From Clostridia bacterium (GTDB lineage Bacteria > Bacillota > Clostridia > Saccharofermentanales > Saccharofermentanaceae): DNA of 64,000 bases. The stretch spans positions 1-64,000 of the forward strand of contig JAEEWG010000013.1 in the NCBI GenBank assembly GCA_016287245.1, given 5' to 3'. Below the pieces are notes generated by a model. That model saw only the letters and a list, made by a program, of their open reading frames with translations, was not told the DNA's origin and did not search any database. This document shows positions 9,000 to 17,841 of this stretch, piece after piece. Numbering within the stretch: the stretch's first letter is position 1; every line of letters starts with the position of its first letter. The position numbers were made by a program, and so were the translations under genes.

Positions 9000-9773
9000 T
9001 TAAGCCTCTGCCGGAGCCTCTACAGCCTCAGCTGCTTCCTCGGAAGCTTCCTCTGCCTCTTCAGCTACCTCAGCCGGAACATCGAGCTGCTCGCCCTGAC
9101 GACCTTCGAGAACAGCGTCAGCCATGTGACCAGCGATAAGCTTTACCGCACGGATCGCGTCATCGTTACCCGGGATAACATAATCTACTTCTTCCGGATC
9201 GCAGTTGGTATCAACGATAGCAACTACCGGAATGCCGAGACGCTTTGCTTCAGCAACAGCAAGGTGCTCCTTCTTGGTATCTACAACGAACAGGCAAGCC
9301 GGAAGCTTCTTCATGCCCTGGATACCACCGAGGTTCTTGTCGAGCTTTTCCATCTCGAGCTTGAGCTTAGCGACTTCCTTCTTTGTACGAAGATCGAAGG
9401 AACCGTCCTCAGACATTGTCTTAAGTTCAGCAAGACGAGCCAGACGCTTTTCAATTGTCTTAAAGTTTGTGAGAGTACCACCGAGCCAACGGTTGTTGAT
9501 GTAGAACATGTTGCAACGTACGGCTTCCTCAGAAATAGAATCCTGAGCCTGCTTCTTAGTACCTACGAAAAGGATGTTACCGCCGTCAGCTGCGATAGAA
9601 CGTACGAAATCGTATGCCTCTTCGGTCTTCTTAACAGTCTTCTGCAGATCGATGATGTGGATGTTGTTACGCTCCGTGAAGATATACTCCGCCATCTTCG
9701 GGTTCCAACGACGGGTCTGGTGACCAAAATGTACACCGGCTTCAAGAAGCTGCTTCATAGAAATAGTTGACAT
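9000..9773 (-). CDS. rpsB: 30S ribosomal protein S2
   Basis: Ribosomal protein S2 of the small subunit, 257 residues. The N-terminus [19 protein letters not shown] and the blocks [12 protein letters not shown] and [14 protein letters not shown] are typical. The ATG at 9773 is set by AGGAGG seven bases upstream; an upstream in-frame extension of 40 residues is leader sequence. The C-terminus has a Glu/Ala-rich tail of about 30 residues beyond the S2 core, an acidic extension also seen in the S1 tail at 13038–15128. It is the first gene of the rpsB-tsf operon, with a near-consensus promoter and a short structured leader. Confidence 0.98.
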   Translation of the reverse strand: MSTISMKQLLEAGVHFGHQTRRWNPKMAEYIFTERNNIHIIDLQKTVKKTEEAYDFVRSIAADGGNILFVGTKKQAQDSISEEAVRCNMFYINNRWLGGTLTNFKTIEKRLARLAELKTMSEDGSFDLRTKKEVAKLKLEMEKLDKNLGGIQGMKKLPACLFVVDTKKEHLAVAEAKRLGIPVVAIVDTNCDPEEVDYVIPGNDDAIRAVKLIAGHMADAVLEGRQGEQLDVPAEVAEEAEEASEEAAEAVEAPAEA

Positions 9774-9808
9774 AAAAAATCCTCCTGTTTTTTCTTCCAC
9801 GAGGCTTA

Positions 9809-9825
9809 CTTCGGTGTCTCCGAAG
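9809..9825 (-). promoter_or_regulatory. Hairpin in the rpsB leader
   Basis: A perfect 6-bp stem CTTCGG/CCGAAG with a 5-base loop lies between the promoter and the rpsB ribosome site. It could be part of an autoregulatory S2-binding leader, which is known for rpsB in several bacteria. The sequence alone does not prove that. Confidence 0.4.
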
Positions 9826-9864
9826 AACAAAAGACTACACCCCGTGTGATTTTTAGCCTTTAAA

Positions 9865-9893
9865 ATGATACAATGAAGTAGCCGTGTTGGCAA
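9865..9893 (-). promoter_or_regulatory. Promoter of rpsB-tsf
   Basis: TTGCCA (9888–9893) and TATCAT (9865–9870) on the minus strand are spaced by exactly 17 bases. Each differs from the sigma-A consensus at one position. The start point would be about 85–90 bases before the rpsB ATG. Confidence 0.8.
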
Positions 9894-9956
9894 GACTTTT
9901 ATGAAAGAAATTCTTGAAAAATCGGCATTTTAATAGAAATCGGGGGAAAAACCTTT

Positions 9957-11288
9957 ATGAATACACTTTCTGAACAGGAAATCCGCACATTTACATCGAT
10001 CCTTCAAGACTTAATCGCCATTCCCAGCGTAAAAGGCGAGCCTGAAGAAAACGCGCCATACGGCCCATATCCGAAGAAGGCGCTGACCTATCTTCTCAAC
10101 CTCGCGAAGGAAGATGGCTTCATCACCGAAAACGTCGGAAATAAAGCAGGATATATTCAATGGGGAAATAGAGGTCCCCTTCTTGGTATCCTTGGTCATC
10201 TCGATGTCGTACCGGAAGGTTCAGACTGGAAAACAGATGCCTTCCAGCTGACAACAGTCGGAGACCGCTTCGTCGGACGAGGTGTCATCGATGACAAAGG
10301 TCCTGTCGTTGCCTCTTATATGGCGATGCTCCGATTTAAGGAAAAGAATCCTGATCCGTCGTACCGCGTCCGTCTGATCGTCGGAACCGACGAAGAACAT
10401 GGTTCTTCCTGTATGGCCAGGTATTGCGAGACAGAAGAGCTTCCGGATATCGGCTTTACTCCCGATGCGGAATTCCCCTGCATCTTCTCGGAAAAAGGCA
10501 TCTATCAGATGCATTTTGAAGAAAAGCCGTCCGGAGAATTTACACTTCACGGTGGAAATGCCGCAAACATGGTGCCGCCCTACTGTGAATTCATAGATCT
10601 TTCGACCAGCAAGGGGCTTTTTACAAAAGGCATACAATCTCACGCATCTCATCCGGATCTTGGGATCAATGCGATCGAACTGATGCTCGATAAGATCCCG
10701 GAGACGGTCAAAAAGAGTTCCGGTCTTCTCTCTTTAATGGATAAGTATTTCCGAAATGATTCAAAGACGAAGTTCTCATCCTTCTTTGAAAGCGATGTAT
10801 CGGGTGCCATGACGACCAATGTCGGTATCGTAAACATCAGTAAAGATACGGCAAGACTTCATGTCGACATCCGCTTCCCCGTCAAATACTCTCCGGAGGA
10901 AGTCAGAGCAAAACTGGAATCGATCGCTTCCGAATTCGGTCTTACTGTCGTAGATGATTCAGTTCAGGCACCGCTTTTCAAAGATAAGGATTCAAAGCAG
11001 ATCGCTGCGATGCTCGATATTTTTGACCGCTATCGCGACAGCTTCGCATATACTTCTGAAGAAAAAGGATCCCGGGATGCATTTGTTGCTTCTCCTTCAG
11101 AGCCGCTGGCGATCGGTGGAGGAACATACGCGAGAACGATGCCGAATATAGTTGCCTTCGGACCGCAGCTTCCCTGGGCCAAGGATGAGTGCCATCAGGC
11201 AAACGAAAGTATCATTAAAGAAAACTTGTACCTCCTCGTACCCATGTACGAAGAGGCACTCGTATTACTCGGAAGCGTATTGGCTTAG
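9957..11288 (+). CDS. pepV: M20 family dipeptidase (PepV/Sapep type)
   Basis: A zinc dipeptidase of the M20 family, 443 residues, expected to cut dipeptides, including beta-Ala dipeptides, in the cytoplasm. Metal-site motifs are all present: GHLDVVP (His and Asp ligands), GRGVIDDKGP (bridging Asp), TDEEHGSS (general base Glu and ligand Glu) and the C-terminal GGGTYAR and CHQANE blocks. Length fits PepV. The ATG follows GGGGG by ten bases. It points away from rpsB and converges on the cell-wall hydrolase gene, with only 7 bp between the two stop codons and no separate terminator. Its substrate range cannot be set from sequence. Confidence 0.92.
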   Translation: MNTLSEQEIRTFTSILQDLIAIPSVKGEPEENAPYGPYPKKALTYLLNLAKEDGFITENVGNKAGYIQWGNRGPLLGILGHLDVVPEGSDWKTDAFQLTTVGDRFVGRGVIDDKGPVVASYMAMLRFKEKNPDPSYRVRLIVGTDEEHGSSCMARYCETEELPDIGFTPDAEFPCIFSEKGIYQMHFEEKPSGEFTLHGGNAANMVPPYCEFIDLSTSKGLFTKGIQSHASHPDLGINAIELMLDKIPETVKKSSGLLSLMDKYFRNDSKTKFSSFFESDVSGAMTTNVGIVNISKDTARLHVDIRFPVKYSPEEVRAKLESIASEFGLTVVDDSVQAPLFKDKDSKQIAAMLDIFDRYRDSFAYTSEEKGSRDAFVASPSEPLAIGGGTYARTMPNIVAFGPQLPWAKDECHQANESIIKENLYLLVPMYEEALVLLGSVLA

Positions 11289-11295
11289 GTTCTTA

Positions 11296-12741
11296 TTAGA
11301 TAAATCTTCTGACACAGACAACTGCCGACATCGGAAGCCAGTCTTCTACGATACCGCCACGGCTTGTCGACGCATGGATGACAACACCTTCACCGCAGTA
11401 GAGACTGACATGATCGACGGTTCCGTCGCCGTTATAGTCATGACAGATAACATCTCCTGCCTTAAGTTCCTGATTGGTGACATCGTTACCCAGGGCGGCG
11501 ATCGATGCCGACTGATGCGGCAGTGAGATGCCATAGTAGTGGGCATATACATACATAATGAATCCTGAACAGTCGAGTCCGTTCAGATCAGCACCCGTGT
11601 ATACATAAGGAATACCGATAAAGGCTCTGCAGTAAGTAAGAAGATCACAGGATCCCGGATCTGGGATATCTCTCTTTACGGGAGGCGGAGTCGGTGTCGG
11701 GTCGGACGGAGCTTCTGGCTCTTTTGTTTCTTCACTGGAAGTAGTTTCCTTTGTTTTTTCCGGAGTCTCCGTCGGCTCAGGCGTATTGGTCGGCTTTGTT
11801 TCTTCTGTCTGGATCGGTTCAGAACTCAAAAGATCAGCACGGACATATCCGCCATCATCGAGCTTATACCAGCCGTTACTGGTCTTTGCAACGACATTCA
11901 CGCTGTCGTTTCTGGAGAGTTTACGAATAACTGAATACGATGTGCCCGGACCCTTTCTGACATTGACTTCGCCGGCAGAATAATATGTGCCGCTCATCGC
12001 TTCTTCAGTGATCTCCGGTACCGGCGTCGGCGTCGGTTCGCTCTTCGTCTCCTCCGTGGACTTTGTTTCTTCTTTCTTCGGAGCTTCCGTCGGAGTCGGA
12101 GTCTTCTTCTTTTCTTTTTGTTCCGGTGTAGGTGTCGGAGTTTCTGTCGGAACAGGAGTTGGCGTAGCCAGGACATCCTTGGTCATCAGGGAAGATACCA
12201 CATATCCGCTTAAAACTTCTTCATCCTCATTAACGAATTCGATTAGGGACCATGCCGAACCGCGTCCGGTACGTCTTACCTTGTCTGCATATTTTAAAGA
12301 ACCGATGATATTCGCTTCAGAGCTCGGCTCATCATAGACATATGCGCCTCTTGTGGCATAAAGGATCTCTTCACAAAGCTCAAATGTTTCGACATCGAGC
12401 ATCTCAACTTCAACACCATCACGGTTCGTGTGCTCCTGAATAACGAAGGTATCTGCAAGAAGAGCATCAGAAATGACCGGAGCAGATTCTTCGATCAGCT
12501 GGACATACATCACAGGAGAAGAAACAGAAACATCTTCACTCGGAACCGACAAAGTCTGTTCTGTCGGAACCTGAAGACAGATATCCGAAGCATGACCCAG
12601 CGGAACAATGGGGAAAAGAAGCGTGACCATAGAAACGACCATAATGATCGATGTCATCTTCAGTCCACGATGCAGTCTGCGCTGCATCCTTCTTTCCAGA
12701 AGTTCCTCACTGATCTTCAGCTGCTCTTCGTTCTTCTTCAA
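11296..12741 (-). CDS. SH3-domain NlpC/P60 cell-wall endopeptidase with TTG start
   Basis: A 481-residue peptidoglycan endopeptidase that should cut stem peptides. A TTG at 12741 is chosen as start because AGGAGG lies five bases before it; the GTG at 12774 has no such site. A single membrane segment near residues 30–50 (MTSIIMVVSMVTLLF) acts as signal or anchor. Two bacterial SH3 domains follow (AYVYDEPSSEANIIG and VNVRKGPGTSYSVIR), separated by Pro/Thr-rich linkers (repeated PTPTE motifs). The C-terminal NlpC/P60 domain has Cys391 in LDCSGF, His in DHVSLYCGEG and the third residue in VIHAST, so the triad looks intact. The gene stands alone on the minus strand between pepV and the ispH-S1 terminator. 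Bases 12742–12970 upstream show no gene. Confidence 0.92.
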   Translation of the reverse strand: MKKNEEQLKISEELLERRMQRRLHRGLKMTSIIMVVSMVTLLFPIVPLGHASDICLQVPTEQTLSVPSEDVSVSSPVMYVQLIEESAPVISDALLADTFVIQEHTNRDGVEVEMLDVETFELCEEILYATRGAYVYDEPSSEANIIGSLKYADKVRRTGRGSAWSLIEFVNEDEEVLSGYVVSSLMTKDVLATPTPVPTETPTPTPEQKEKKKTPTPTEAPKKEETKSTEETKSEPTPTPVPEITEEAMSGTYYSAGEVNVRKGPGTSYSVIRKLSRNDSVNVVAKTSNGWYKLDDGGYVRADLLSSEPIQTEETKPTNTPEPTETPEKTKETTSSEETKEPEAPSDPTPTPPPVKRDIPDPGSCDLLTYCRAFIGIPYVYTGADLNGLDCSGFIMYVYAHYYGISLPHQSASIAALGNDVTNQELKAGDVICHDYNGDGTVDHVSLYCGEGVVIHASTSRGGIVEDWLPMSAVVCVRRFI

Positions 12742-12973
12742 AACTACCTCCTGAGAGTACGCATTTACATTCACACGTTATTGCATTCTAATTATATCGT
12801 AACTGCACCCCCTTGAAAACAAATGTGACACAATTGTAATACGATGACGATATTCTTAACATATCCTCAAATCTGTTTTAGGCTGATTTCCAAACGTTTT
12901 GACTATCAAAGATTATAGTTTGATAACCGTCTATGACAATTATCCGCAATTTTCATCTTCAAATTCTATAAAA

Positions 12974-13009
12974 CACAAAAAAGGAACTGCCATTTGATGA
13001 CAGTTCCTT
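12974..13009 (-). terminator. Intrinsic terminator of the ileS–ispH-S1 operon
   Basis: The stem AAGGAACTGTC/GGCAGTTCCTT (one G·U pair in the minus RNA) is followed by six T. The same stem arms are reused at 54775–54810 behind sepF. Confidence 0.9.
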
Positions 13010-13037
13010 CACGAATTTCTTCAGATCTTTTGAAAGA

Positions 13038-15128
13038 TTACTCTTCAGCCGGAGCCTCAGCAGCTACTTCTTCAACCGGAGCAGCCTCTTCCACTACAGG
13101 AGCTTCAACCGGAGCCTCTACAGGCTTTTCTTCTTCTACCGGAGCAGCTTCTTCTTCCGCCGGAGCATCTTCAGGCTGCGGGTTGATCGGAGCCACTTCC
13201 TTGATAGAGATGCTGATACGACGTGCAGCCGGATTTACATCGAGAACTTTCGCTTCTACTTCCATGCCTTCCTTCAGGACATCCTGTGGCTTGTTGAGAC
13301 GTACATCAGAGATCTGAGATACGTGGCACAGAGCATCAAGGTTCGGCTCGAGCTCTACGAAAGCACCGAACTGGAACATACGGACGACCTTACCTCTAAC
13401 GATAGAACCTACCGGGATACGCTCGTCGATGTTGTAGAACGGATCGTCCTCAGCCTTCTTGTAGCCGAGAGAGATTCTCTTCTTTTCCGGATCGAAATCC
13501 TTAACATATACATGAACCTGATCACCGACAGAAAGAACTTCGGACGGGTGATGGATGTGATTCCAGGAAAGCTCGGATACGTGGATGAGACCATCTACAC
13601 CGCCGATGTCTACGAAAGCACCGAAATCAGTGAGGCTTCTTACGACGCCATCATATTCCTTATCTTTCTCGATGGAATTCCATACTTCTTCAGCCTTTGC
13701 CTTACGCTCGTTGTTGAGAAGTGTTCTTCTGGAACCGGAAACTCTCAGACGGCGCTTGTCCGGATCGAACTGTGTGATCAGGATCTCGATGGTCTTGCCC
13801 TTATAAGCTTCGAGATCATTTACTACATTCAGTTCGAGCTGTGTTCTGTGGATGTAGATATCTACACCGCCGTAGCTGGCGATAACACCATCTTTAACTA
13901 CGCTTGTGATCTTGACTGTAACAGGTGTCTTATTCTCATAAGCTGCTTCGATCTCCGCCTTGTTCTTGCTGAAATCTACATGAGACTTGGAGAGAATGAT
14001 CTCTTTGCCCATATCAGTGTTGCGGATGCTCTTAACATACACTTCAATTTCCATGTGCTCTCTGGCTGCCGCTTCGAAGTCAAAATCAGGTTCAAACTCA
14101 CTTCTTGGAATCTTGCCTTCCGACTTATCATGGACATCTACATAAACGAAATCGCTGTCGTAGGTCGTTATTGCTCCCTTCACTGTAGCGTTCTTTCTAA
14201 GCTGTGGAATGCTTTCAATGTAATCGCCAAAATTAATGTCGTTAGACTCTTGATTCGTGTTTACCCCATTGTCACTCATGGTTTGGATAACCTCCCTGAT
14301 AATACTCACCGGCGTTGATGCCCCTGCGGTAACTCCGATATGCTCCACCCCCTTTTCCCTCCACATAGGAATCAAAGGTTTCACATCTTCGGCGTCGCCA
14401 ACAAGATAAGTCAGCGCACAACGATCTGAACATATGTCATAGAGTTTCTTTGTGTTTGAACTGGTCTTCGATCCTATGACGATCATAACATCGGAAACGT
14501 CTGCCAAATCCGCAGTTTCTCTCTGCCTATTTTCAGTCGTATAACATATTGTACCAAATATTTGATCTTTTGCAATTTTTTTCTGCACGAATTCACAAAT
14601 TTTTTGGAATTCTCTACTGGAAAAGGTCGTTTGCGAAACAAAAACTGAATCAGATTCAATATTTTCGAGGGCCTGACACTCCTCAAGCGAGGAGATCACA
14701 GTCACTTTTCCATCACTTTCTCCACAGATCCCGACGACTTCCGGATGACCTTTCGTCCCCGTGATATATACCGGGTGACCTTCTTTGCCCGCCGTATTGA
14801 CTATGGTATGGATCTTCTTAACGAAAGGACAGGTGCAGTCGATGATCTCACAGTTTCTCTTTTTCAGCTCAGCGATCACGGAAGGAGTCACACCATGCGC
14901 GCGGATAAGAACGAGACTTCCTTCCTCCGCTTCGCCCGGTTCGTGGATCAAAAGCATACCGGAAGAGAGAAGTTCACGGACCACCGTCTCGTTATGGGTG
15001 ATCTCTCCAAGCATGTAGATCCTGCGGTCCGGATGCTCCCTGATCACAGAGTATGCCGTCTTGACCGCATTTTCTACGCCGAAACAAAAGCCTGAAGATT
15101 TCGCAAGTTCTATTTTCCAGTTCTTCAA
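13038..15128 (-). CDS. ispH: Bifunctional HMBPP reductase (IspH) – ribosomal protein S1
   Basis: A 696-residue fusion known in Clostridia. Residues 1–~290 are IspH, the last enzyme of the MEP isoprenoid pathway, which reduces HMBPP to IPP and DMAPP with a [4Fe-4S] cluster. The three cluster cysteines are visible: Cys15 (GFCFGV), Cys100 (CTCPFV) and Cys195 (TICYTTENRQ), as are His45 and the GHPE block with His128 and Glu130. Residues ~300–640 hold four S1 RNA-binding domains, the third and fourth best conserved (DFGAFVDIGGVDGLIHVSELS; FGAFVELEPNLDALCHVS). A Glu/Ala/Pro-rich tail ends the protein. The start is a TTG at 15128 with a weak upstream AGAAGGG; a non-standard start a few codons upstream cannot be excluded. 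It is the last gene of the operon, 23 bp after cmk. Confidence 0.95.
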   Translation of the reverse strand: MKNWKIELAKSSGFCFGVENAVKTAYSVIREHPDRRIYMLGEITHNETVVRELLSSGMLLIHEPGEAEEGSLVLIRAHGVTPSVIAELKKRNCEIIDCTCPFVKKIHTIVNTAGKEGHPVYITGTKGHPEVVGICGESDGKVTVISSLEECQALENIESDSVFVSQTTFSSREFQKICEFVQKKIAKDQIFGTICYTTENRQRETADLADVSDVMIVIGSKTSSNTKKLYDICSDRCALTYLVGDAEDVKPLIPMWREKGVEHIGVTAGASTPVSIIREVIQTMSDNGVNTNQESNDINFGDYIESIPQLRKNATVKGAITTYDSDFVYVDVHDKSEGKIPRSEFEPDFDFEAAAREHMEIEVYVKSIRNTDMGKEIILSKSHVDFSKNKAEIEAAYENKTPVTVKITSVVKDGVIASYGGVDIYIHRTQLELNVVNDLEAYKGKTIEILITQFDPDKRRLRVSGSRRTLLNNERKAKAEEVWNSIEKDKEYDGVVRSLTDFGAFVDIGGVDGLIHVSELSWNHIHHPSEVLSVGDQVHVYVKDFDPEKKRISLGYKKAEDDPFYNIDERIPVGSIVRGKVVRMFQFGAFVELEPNLDALCHVSQISDVRLNKPQDVLKEGMEVEAKVLDVNPAARRISISIKEVAPINPQPEDAPAEEEAAPVEEEKPVEAPVEAPVVEEAAPVEEVAAEAPAEE

Positions 15129-15151
15129 ATCGTCTATCTCTACCCTTCTAT

Positions 15152-15820
15152 TTACTCTTTAATATAGGAAAGGAGAAGATCCTGGGTTTCTTCGATGTTG
15201 ATCTTCGTCGTATCGATCTCGATCGCATCGTCCACTTTGATCAGCGGGGAAGCCGCACGTGTGCTGTCCTGCTCATCTCTTTTCACGATGTCACGAAGGA
15301 CTTCTTCATAGGTGGTATCTGTCACGCCCTTCTGCTGAAGCTCAAGAAGCCTTCTTCTGGCGCGTTCTTCTGCCGCAGCCACCAGGAAGAACTTATACTT
15401 GGCATTCGGGAATACCTTGGATCCGATATCACGTCCATCCAGGATCACGTTCTTGCCTTCAGAGATCTTTCTTTGAAGATCCACCATGGCCTCACGGACA
15501 CACGGGATCGCGGAAACATCAGAGGCTGCCATGGAAACTTCCGGCATACGGATATCAGTGGAAACATCCTCTCCGTCCAGCCATACATGCTGGGAACCCT
15601 CTTCATGAGTGATGTCGATACGAATATCCTGCATCATCTTCTCCACAGCTTCCTGATCCTTGGTATCGATGCCGCACTTTAAAGCTTTGAGGCCGCAGGC
15701 ACGGTACATAGCACCTGTATCCAGGTAAAGGATGCCCAGTTTTTTGGCAACTCCCTTGGCCAGTGTGGATTTTCCGGAACCGGAAGGTCCGTCTACAGCA
15801 ATCTGATAAAACTCACTCAT
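15152..15820 (-). CDS. cmk: Cytidylate kinase
   Basis: (d)CMP kinase, which phosphorylates CMP and dCMP with ATP in pyrimidine nucleotide synthesis. The protein is 222 residues. It has the P-loop GPSGSGKST at residues ~11–19, the CMP-binding blocks YLDTGAMYRA and LDGRDIGSKVFP, and the lid region ARRRLLELQQKG. The ATG at 15820 has AGGAGG seven bases upstream. The gene order cmk then ispH-rpsA is widespread in Clostridia. Here it follows the HutP-like gene by 16 bp. Confidence 0.97.
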   Translation of the reverse strand: MSEFYQIAVDGPSGSGKSTLAKGVAKKLGILYLDTGAMYRACGLKALKCGIDTKDQEAVEKMMQDIRIDITHEEGSQHVWLDGEDVSTDIRMPEVSMAASDVSAIPCVREAMVDLQRKISEGKNVILDGRDIGSKVFPNAKYKFFLVAAAEERARRRLLELQQKGVTDTTYEEVLRDIVKRDEQDSTRAASPLIKVDDAIEIDTTKINIEETQDLLLSYIKE

Positions 15821-15836
15821 GGTAATTCCTCCTAAA

Positions 15837-16256
15837 TTAGATAGCACGGTGTCCGAGGCCGATCGCGATCTCATTTAAATGCAGAAGACCGATACCGAAA
15901 TATACGCACACACTGATATGGTCGTTAAAACGTGCGATGCCGATCTTGCCGCCGACGTTTAAGCCAATGGCCTTGGAAGTGATCTGGGAGATCGCTTCTC
16001 TTGCCGCACCGGCTAAAGCGCCTTCTTCGTTATGGCTGTTCCCGATAATGCCTTCTCTCTGAGCTGCAACAACACATCTTTCGATGATCTTGCTTACAGA
16101 GGAGATGAACTCTCCGCCAAAATCAGCTGCCGTGGCATTGATCTTCTCTTCTTTCAATGCAGCCTTGAGCTCGGCTTCTTCTTCGCGGCTGTTGGTCAGC
16201 GCGATCCTTATCGATGCGGATGCGGTCAGTTTACTGCTGGCGATCAACTCTTTCAT
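15837..16256 (-). CDS. HutP-family protein
   Basis: A 139-residue protein that resembles HutP of Bacillus subtilis, an RNA-binding antiterminator of the histidine utilisation operon. The shared pattern is an N-terminal helix and RIAL strand, a central AAREAISQ helix, and the C-terminal ISVCVYFGIG and IGLGHRAI strands. No histidine degradation genes are nearby. The histidines that HutP uses for metal and L-histidine binding in its central helix align here with glycines (GALAGAAREA), so the ligand is probably different. Its start overlaps the rpiR stop by ATGA, which suggests translational coupling. A role in RNA-based regulation is inference from family only. Confidence 0.7.
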   Translation of the reverse strand: MKELIASSKLTASASIRIALTNSREEEAELKAALKEEKINATAADFGGEFISSVSKIIERCVVAAQREGIIGNSHNEEGALAGAAREAISQITSKAIGLNVGGKIGIARFNDHISVCVYFGIGLLHLNEIAIGLGHRAI

Positions 16257-17182
16257 GTGTTCTCCTCCTTGCTCTCTTCGGAAGTGATATCCCGGTCTTT
16301 GCCGGTATCATATACCTTATATTCTTTCCAGAGTTTCTCGAGTGCTTCGAAAGATTCTTCGATGTGACTCTTTCTATGCATTCCAAGAGCGACCAGAAGT
16401 GCATTGATCAGCGAAAGCGGCGCCGTCAGTGAATCGACGAAGGAAGCCATGTCGGAGCGGGCAAAAAGCGAGATGTTCGCATGCTCGGTCATCGGAGTGT
16501 CTGCCTTGTCGGTAATGACGATCACAGAGGCCCCACGGGATCTCGCATACTGCATGGACTGGATCGTTCTCGTGGAGTATCTCGGGAAACTGATGCCGAT
16601 CATGACATCCCCGGGGCCGATCGGGAGGATCTGCTCGAAGACTTCATTGGCACTGTTGCTGTGGATATGACGGACATCGTCAAAAAGCGGCGTCATATAA
16701 AAATGCATGAACGAAGAAAGCGGCGAAGAACTGCGCAATCCCATGATGTAGATCTTTTTGGCATTAAGGATCATCTCGACGGCGGAACTGAAAGCCTCTT
16801 CATCAAGGTTCTCGTAAGTGTACTTCAGGCTATCAAGATCGGCCTGAATAATGGACTTTACGATCGAAGCATCATCCGAGAAACGGCTGGCCGCATTCAG
16901 TCTCTGGACAGACGTGAGCTTCACTTTCAGTTCTTCCTGAAGAGCCTTCTGGAAATGCGGATATCCCTCGTAGCCGAGTTCCATGGAAAAACGGACGACC
17001 GTGGATTCACTGACACCCGTTACCTCACCAAGCTTGGCTGCCGTCATGTAGGCGGCCGTCTCATAATTTGAAAGGATATAATTTGCAATTGCCTTCTGTC
17101 CCTTACTCATCGAGTCCAGAGATTCGGTGATTCGTTCCACTACGCTGGCCAGGGATTCATTTTTCTTATCGTCCGGATTCAT
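16253..17182 (-). CDS. MurR/RpiR family transcriptional regulator
   Basis: A 309-residue regulator with an N-terminal RpiR-type helix-turn-helix (MTAAKLGEVTGVSESTVVRF, residues ~50–75) and a C-terminal SIS sugar-phosphate-binding domain (YIMGLRSSSPL; GVMIGISFPRYSTRT-like region; VIVITDK). Proteins of this family sense phosphorylated sugars or amino sugars and control their catabolic or cell-wall recycling genes. No dedicated sugar operon adjoins it; it overlaps scpB upstream and the HutP-like gene downstream by ATGA each. The target is unknown. Confidence 0.9.
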   Translation of the reverse strand: MNPDDKKNESLASVVERITESLDSMSKGQKAIANYILSNYETAAYMTAAKLGEVTGVSESTVVRFSMELGYEGYPHFQKALQEELKVKLTSVQRLNAASRFSDDASIVKSIIQADLDSLKYTYENLDEEAFSSAVEMILNAKKIYIMGLRSSSPLSSFMHFYMTPLFDDVRHIHSNSANEVFEQILPIGPGDVMIGISFPRYSTRTIQSMQYARSRGASVIVITDKADTPMTEHANISLFARSDMASFVDSLTAPLSLINALLVALGMHRKSHIEESFEALEKLWKEYKVYDTGKDRDITSEESKEENT

Positions 17183-17841
17183 GTCGTTTCCTCTCCTTTT
17201 TGATCATCCATCCAGCTTTCGATAGTGATCTGGCGGTTATCTTTATTACCTGCCGCTTCCTCCAGAGAATCCTGAAGGTCACGGATCGTCTTATACATCA
17301 TCAGCTCCATCGCCGGCATCTCCGAAACAGACGAGATACCGAACTCGAGCAGGAACTGCTGAGTCGTTCTGAAAAGTGTCGGTCTTCCGGGCGCTTCCAG
17401 ATTACCGCATTCTTCGACGAGCCCTCTTTCGATCAGACGGGTCACGATCGAATCGGAACTGACTCCTCGGACAGCTTCGATCTGGGCACGCGTGACCGGC
17501 TGGTTGTACGCGATGACCGCGAGTGTCTCGTAGGTCGCCTGGGACATCGGAGGACGTGTTCTCGGCGCAAAGAGGCGCTCTAAAACGGGTTTCATGGAAG
17601 GCTTGGTGCACATCACATAACTGTCATTGGCTTTCCGGATCAAAAGACCGCCCCACGGGTTCGTCTCATAATCCTTGATCATGCGGTCCAAAGTCTCTTC
17701 CACAGCCTCTTTCGGCATCTGTGTGATCTCACACAGACGGTCGCAGGAGATTGGATCGCCATGGGTAAACAGGATCGCTTCCAGCGCAGCCGGAAGTTCC
17801 TGTACCGTGATCTTGTTTTCACGCTCAAAGCCGTCAGTCAT
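17179..17841 (-). CDS. scpB: Segregation and condensation protein B
   Basis: ScpB, a winged-helix partner of ScpA in the SMC–ScpAB condensin that organises and segregates the chromosome. The protein is 220 residues from the ATG at 17841, which is chosen for its AAAGGAG site about ten bases upstream and because it begins just inside the scpA stop (8-bp overlap). Typical blocks are ALEAILFTHGDPIS, ETLAVIAYNQPVTRAQIE and RGVSSDSIVTRLIERGLV-like sequence followed by GRPTLFRTT. The C-terminus extends about 30 residues past the usual core. Confidence 0.96.
   Translation of the reverse strand: MTDGFERENKITVQELPAALEAILFTHGDPISCDRLCEITQMPKEAVEETLDRMIKDYETNPWGGLLIRKANDSYVMCTKPSMKPVLERLFAPRTRPPMSQATYETLAVIAYNQPVTRAQIEAVRGVSSDSIVTRLIERGLVEECGNLEAPGRPTLFRTTQQFLLEFGISSVSEMPAMELMMYKTIRDLQDSLEEAAGNKDNRQITIESWMDDQKGEETT

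Noticed and set aside
9600..9893. Longer rpsB start at 9893
   Set aside because: The extra 40 residues lie over the promoter and leader, and AGGAGG points to the ATG at 9773.
13038..15128. IspH–S1 fusion as an assembly artefact
   Set aside because: The same fusion is well known in Clostridia and the linker frame is continuous, so it is ordinary here.
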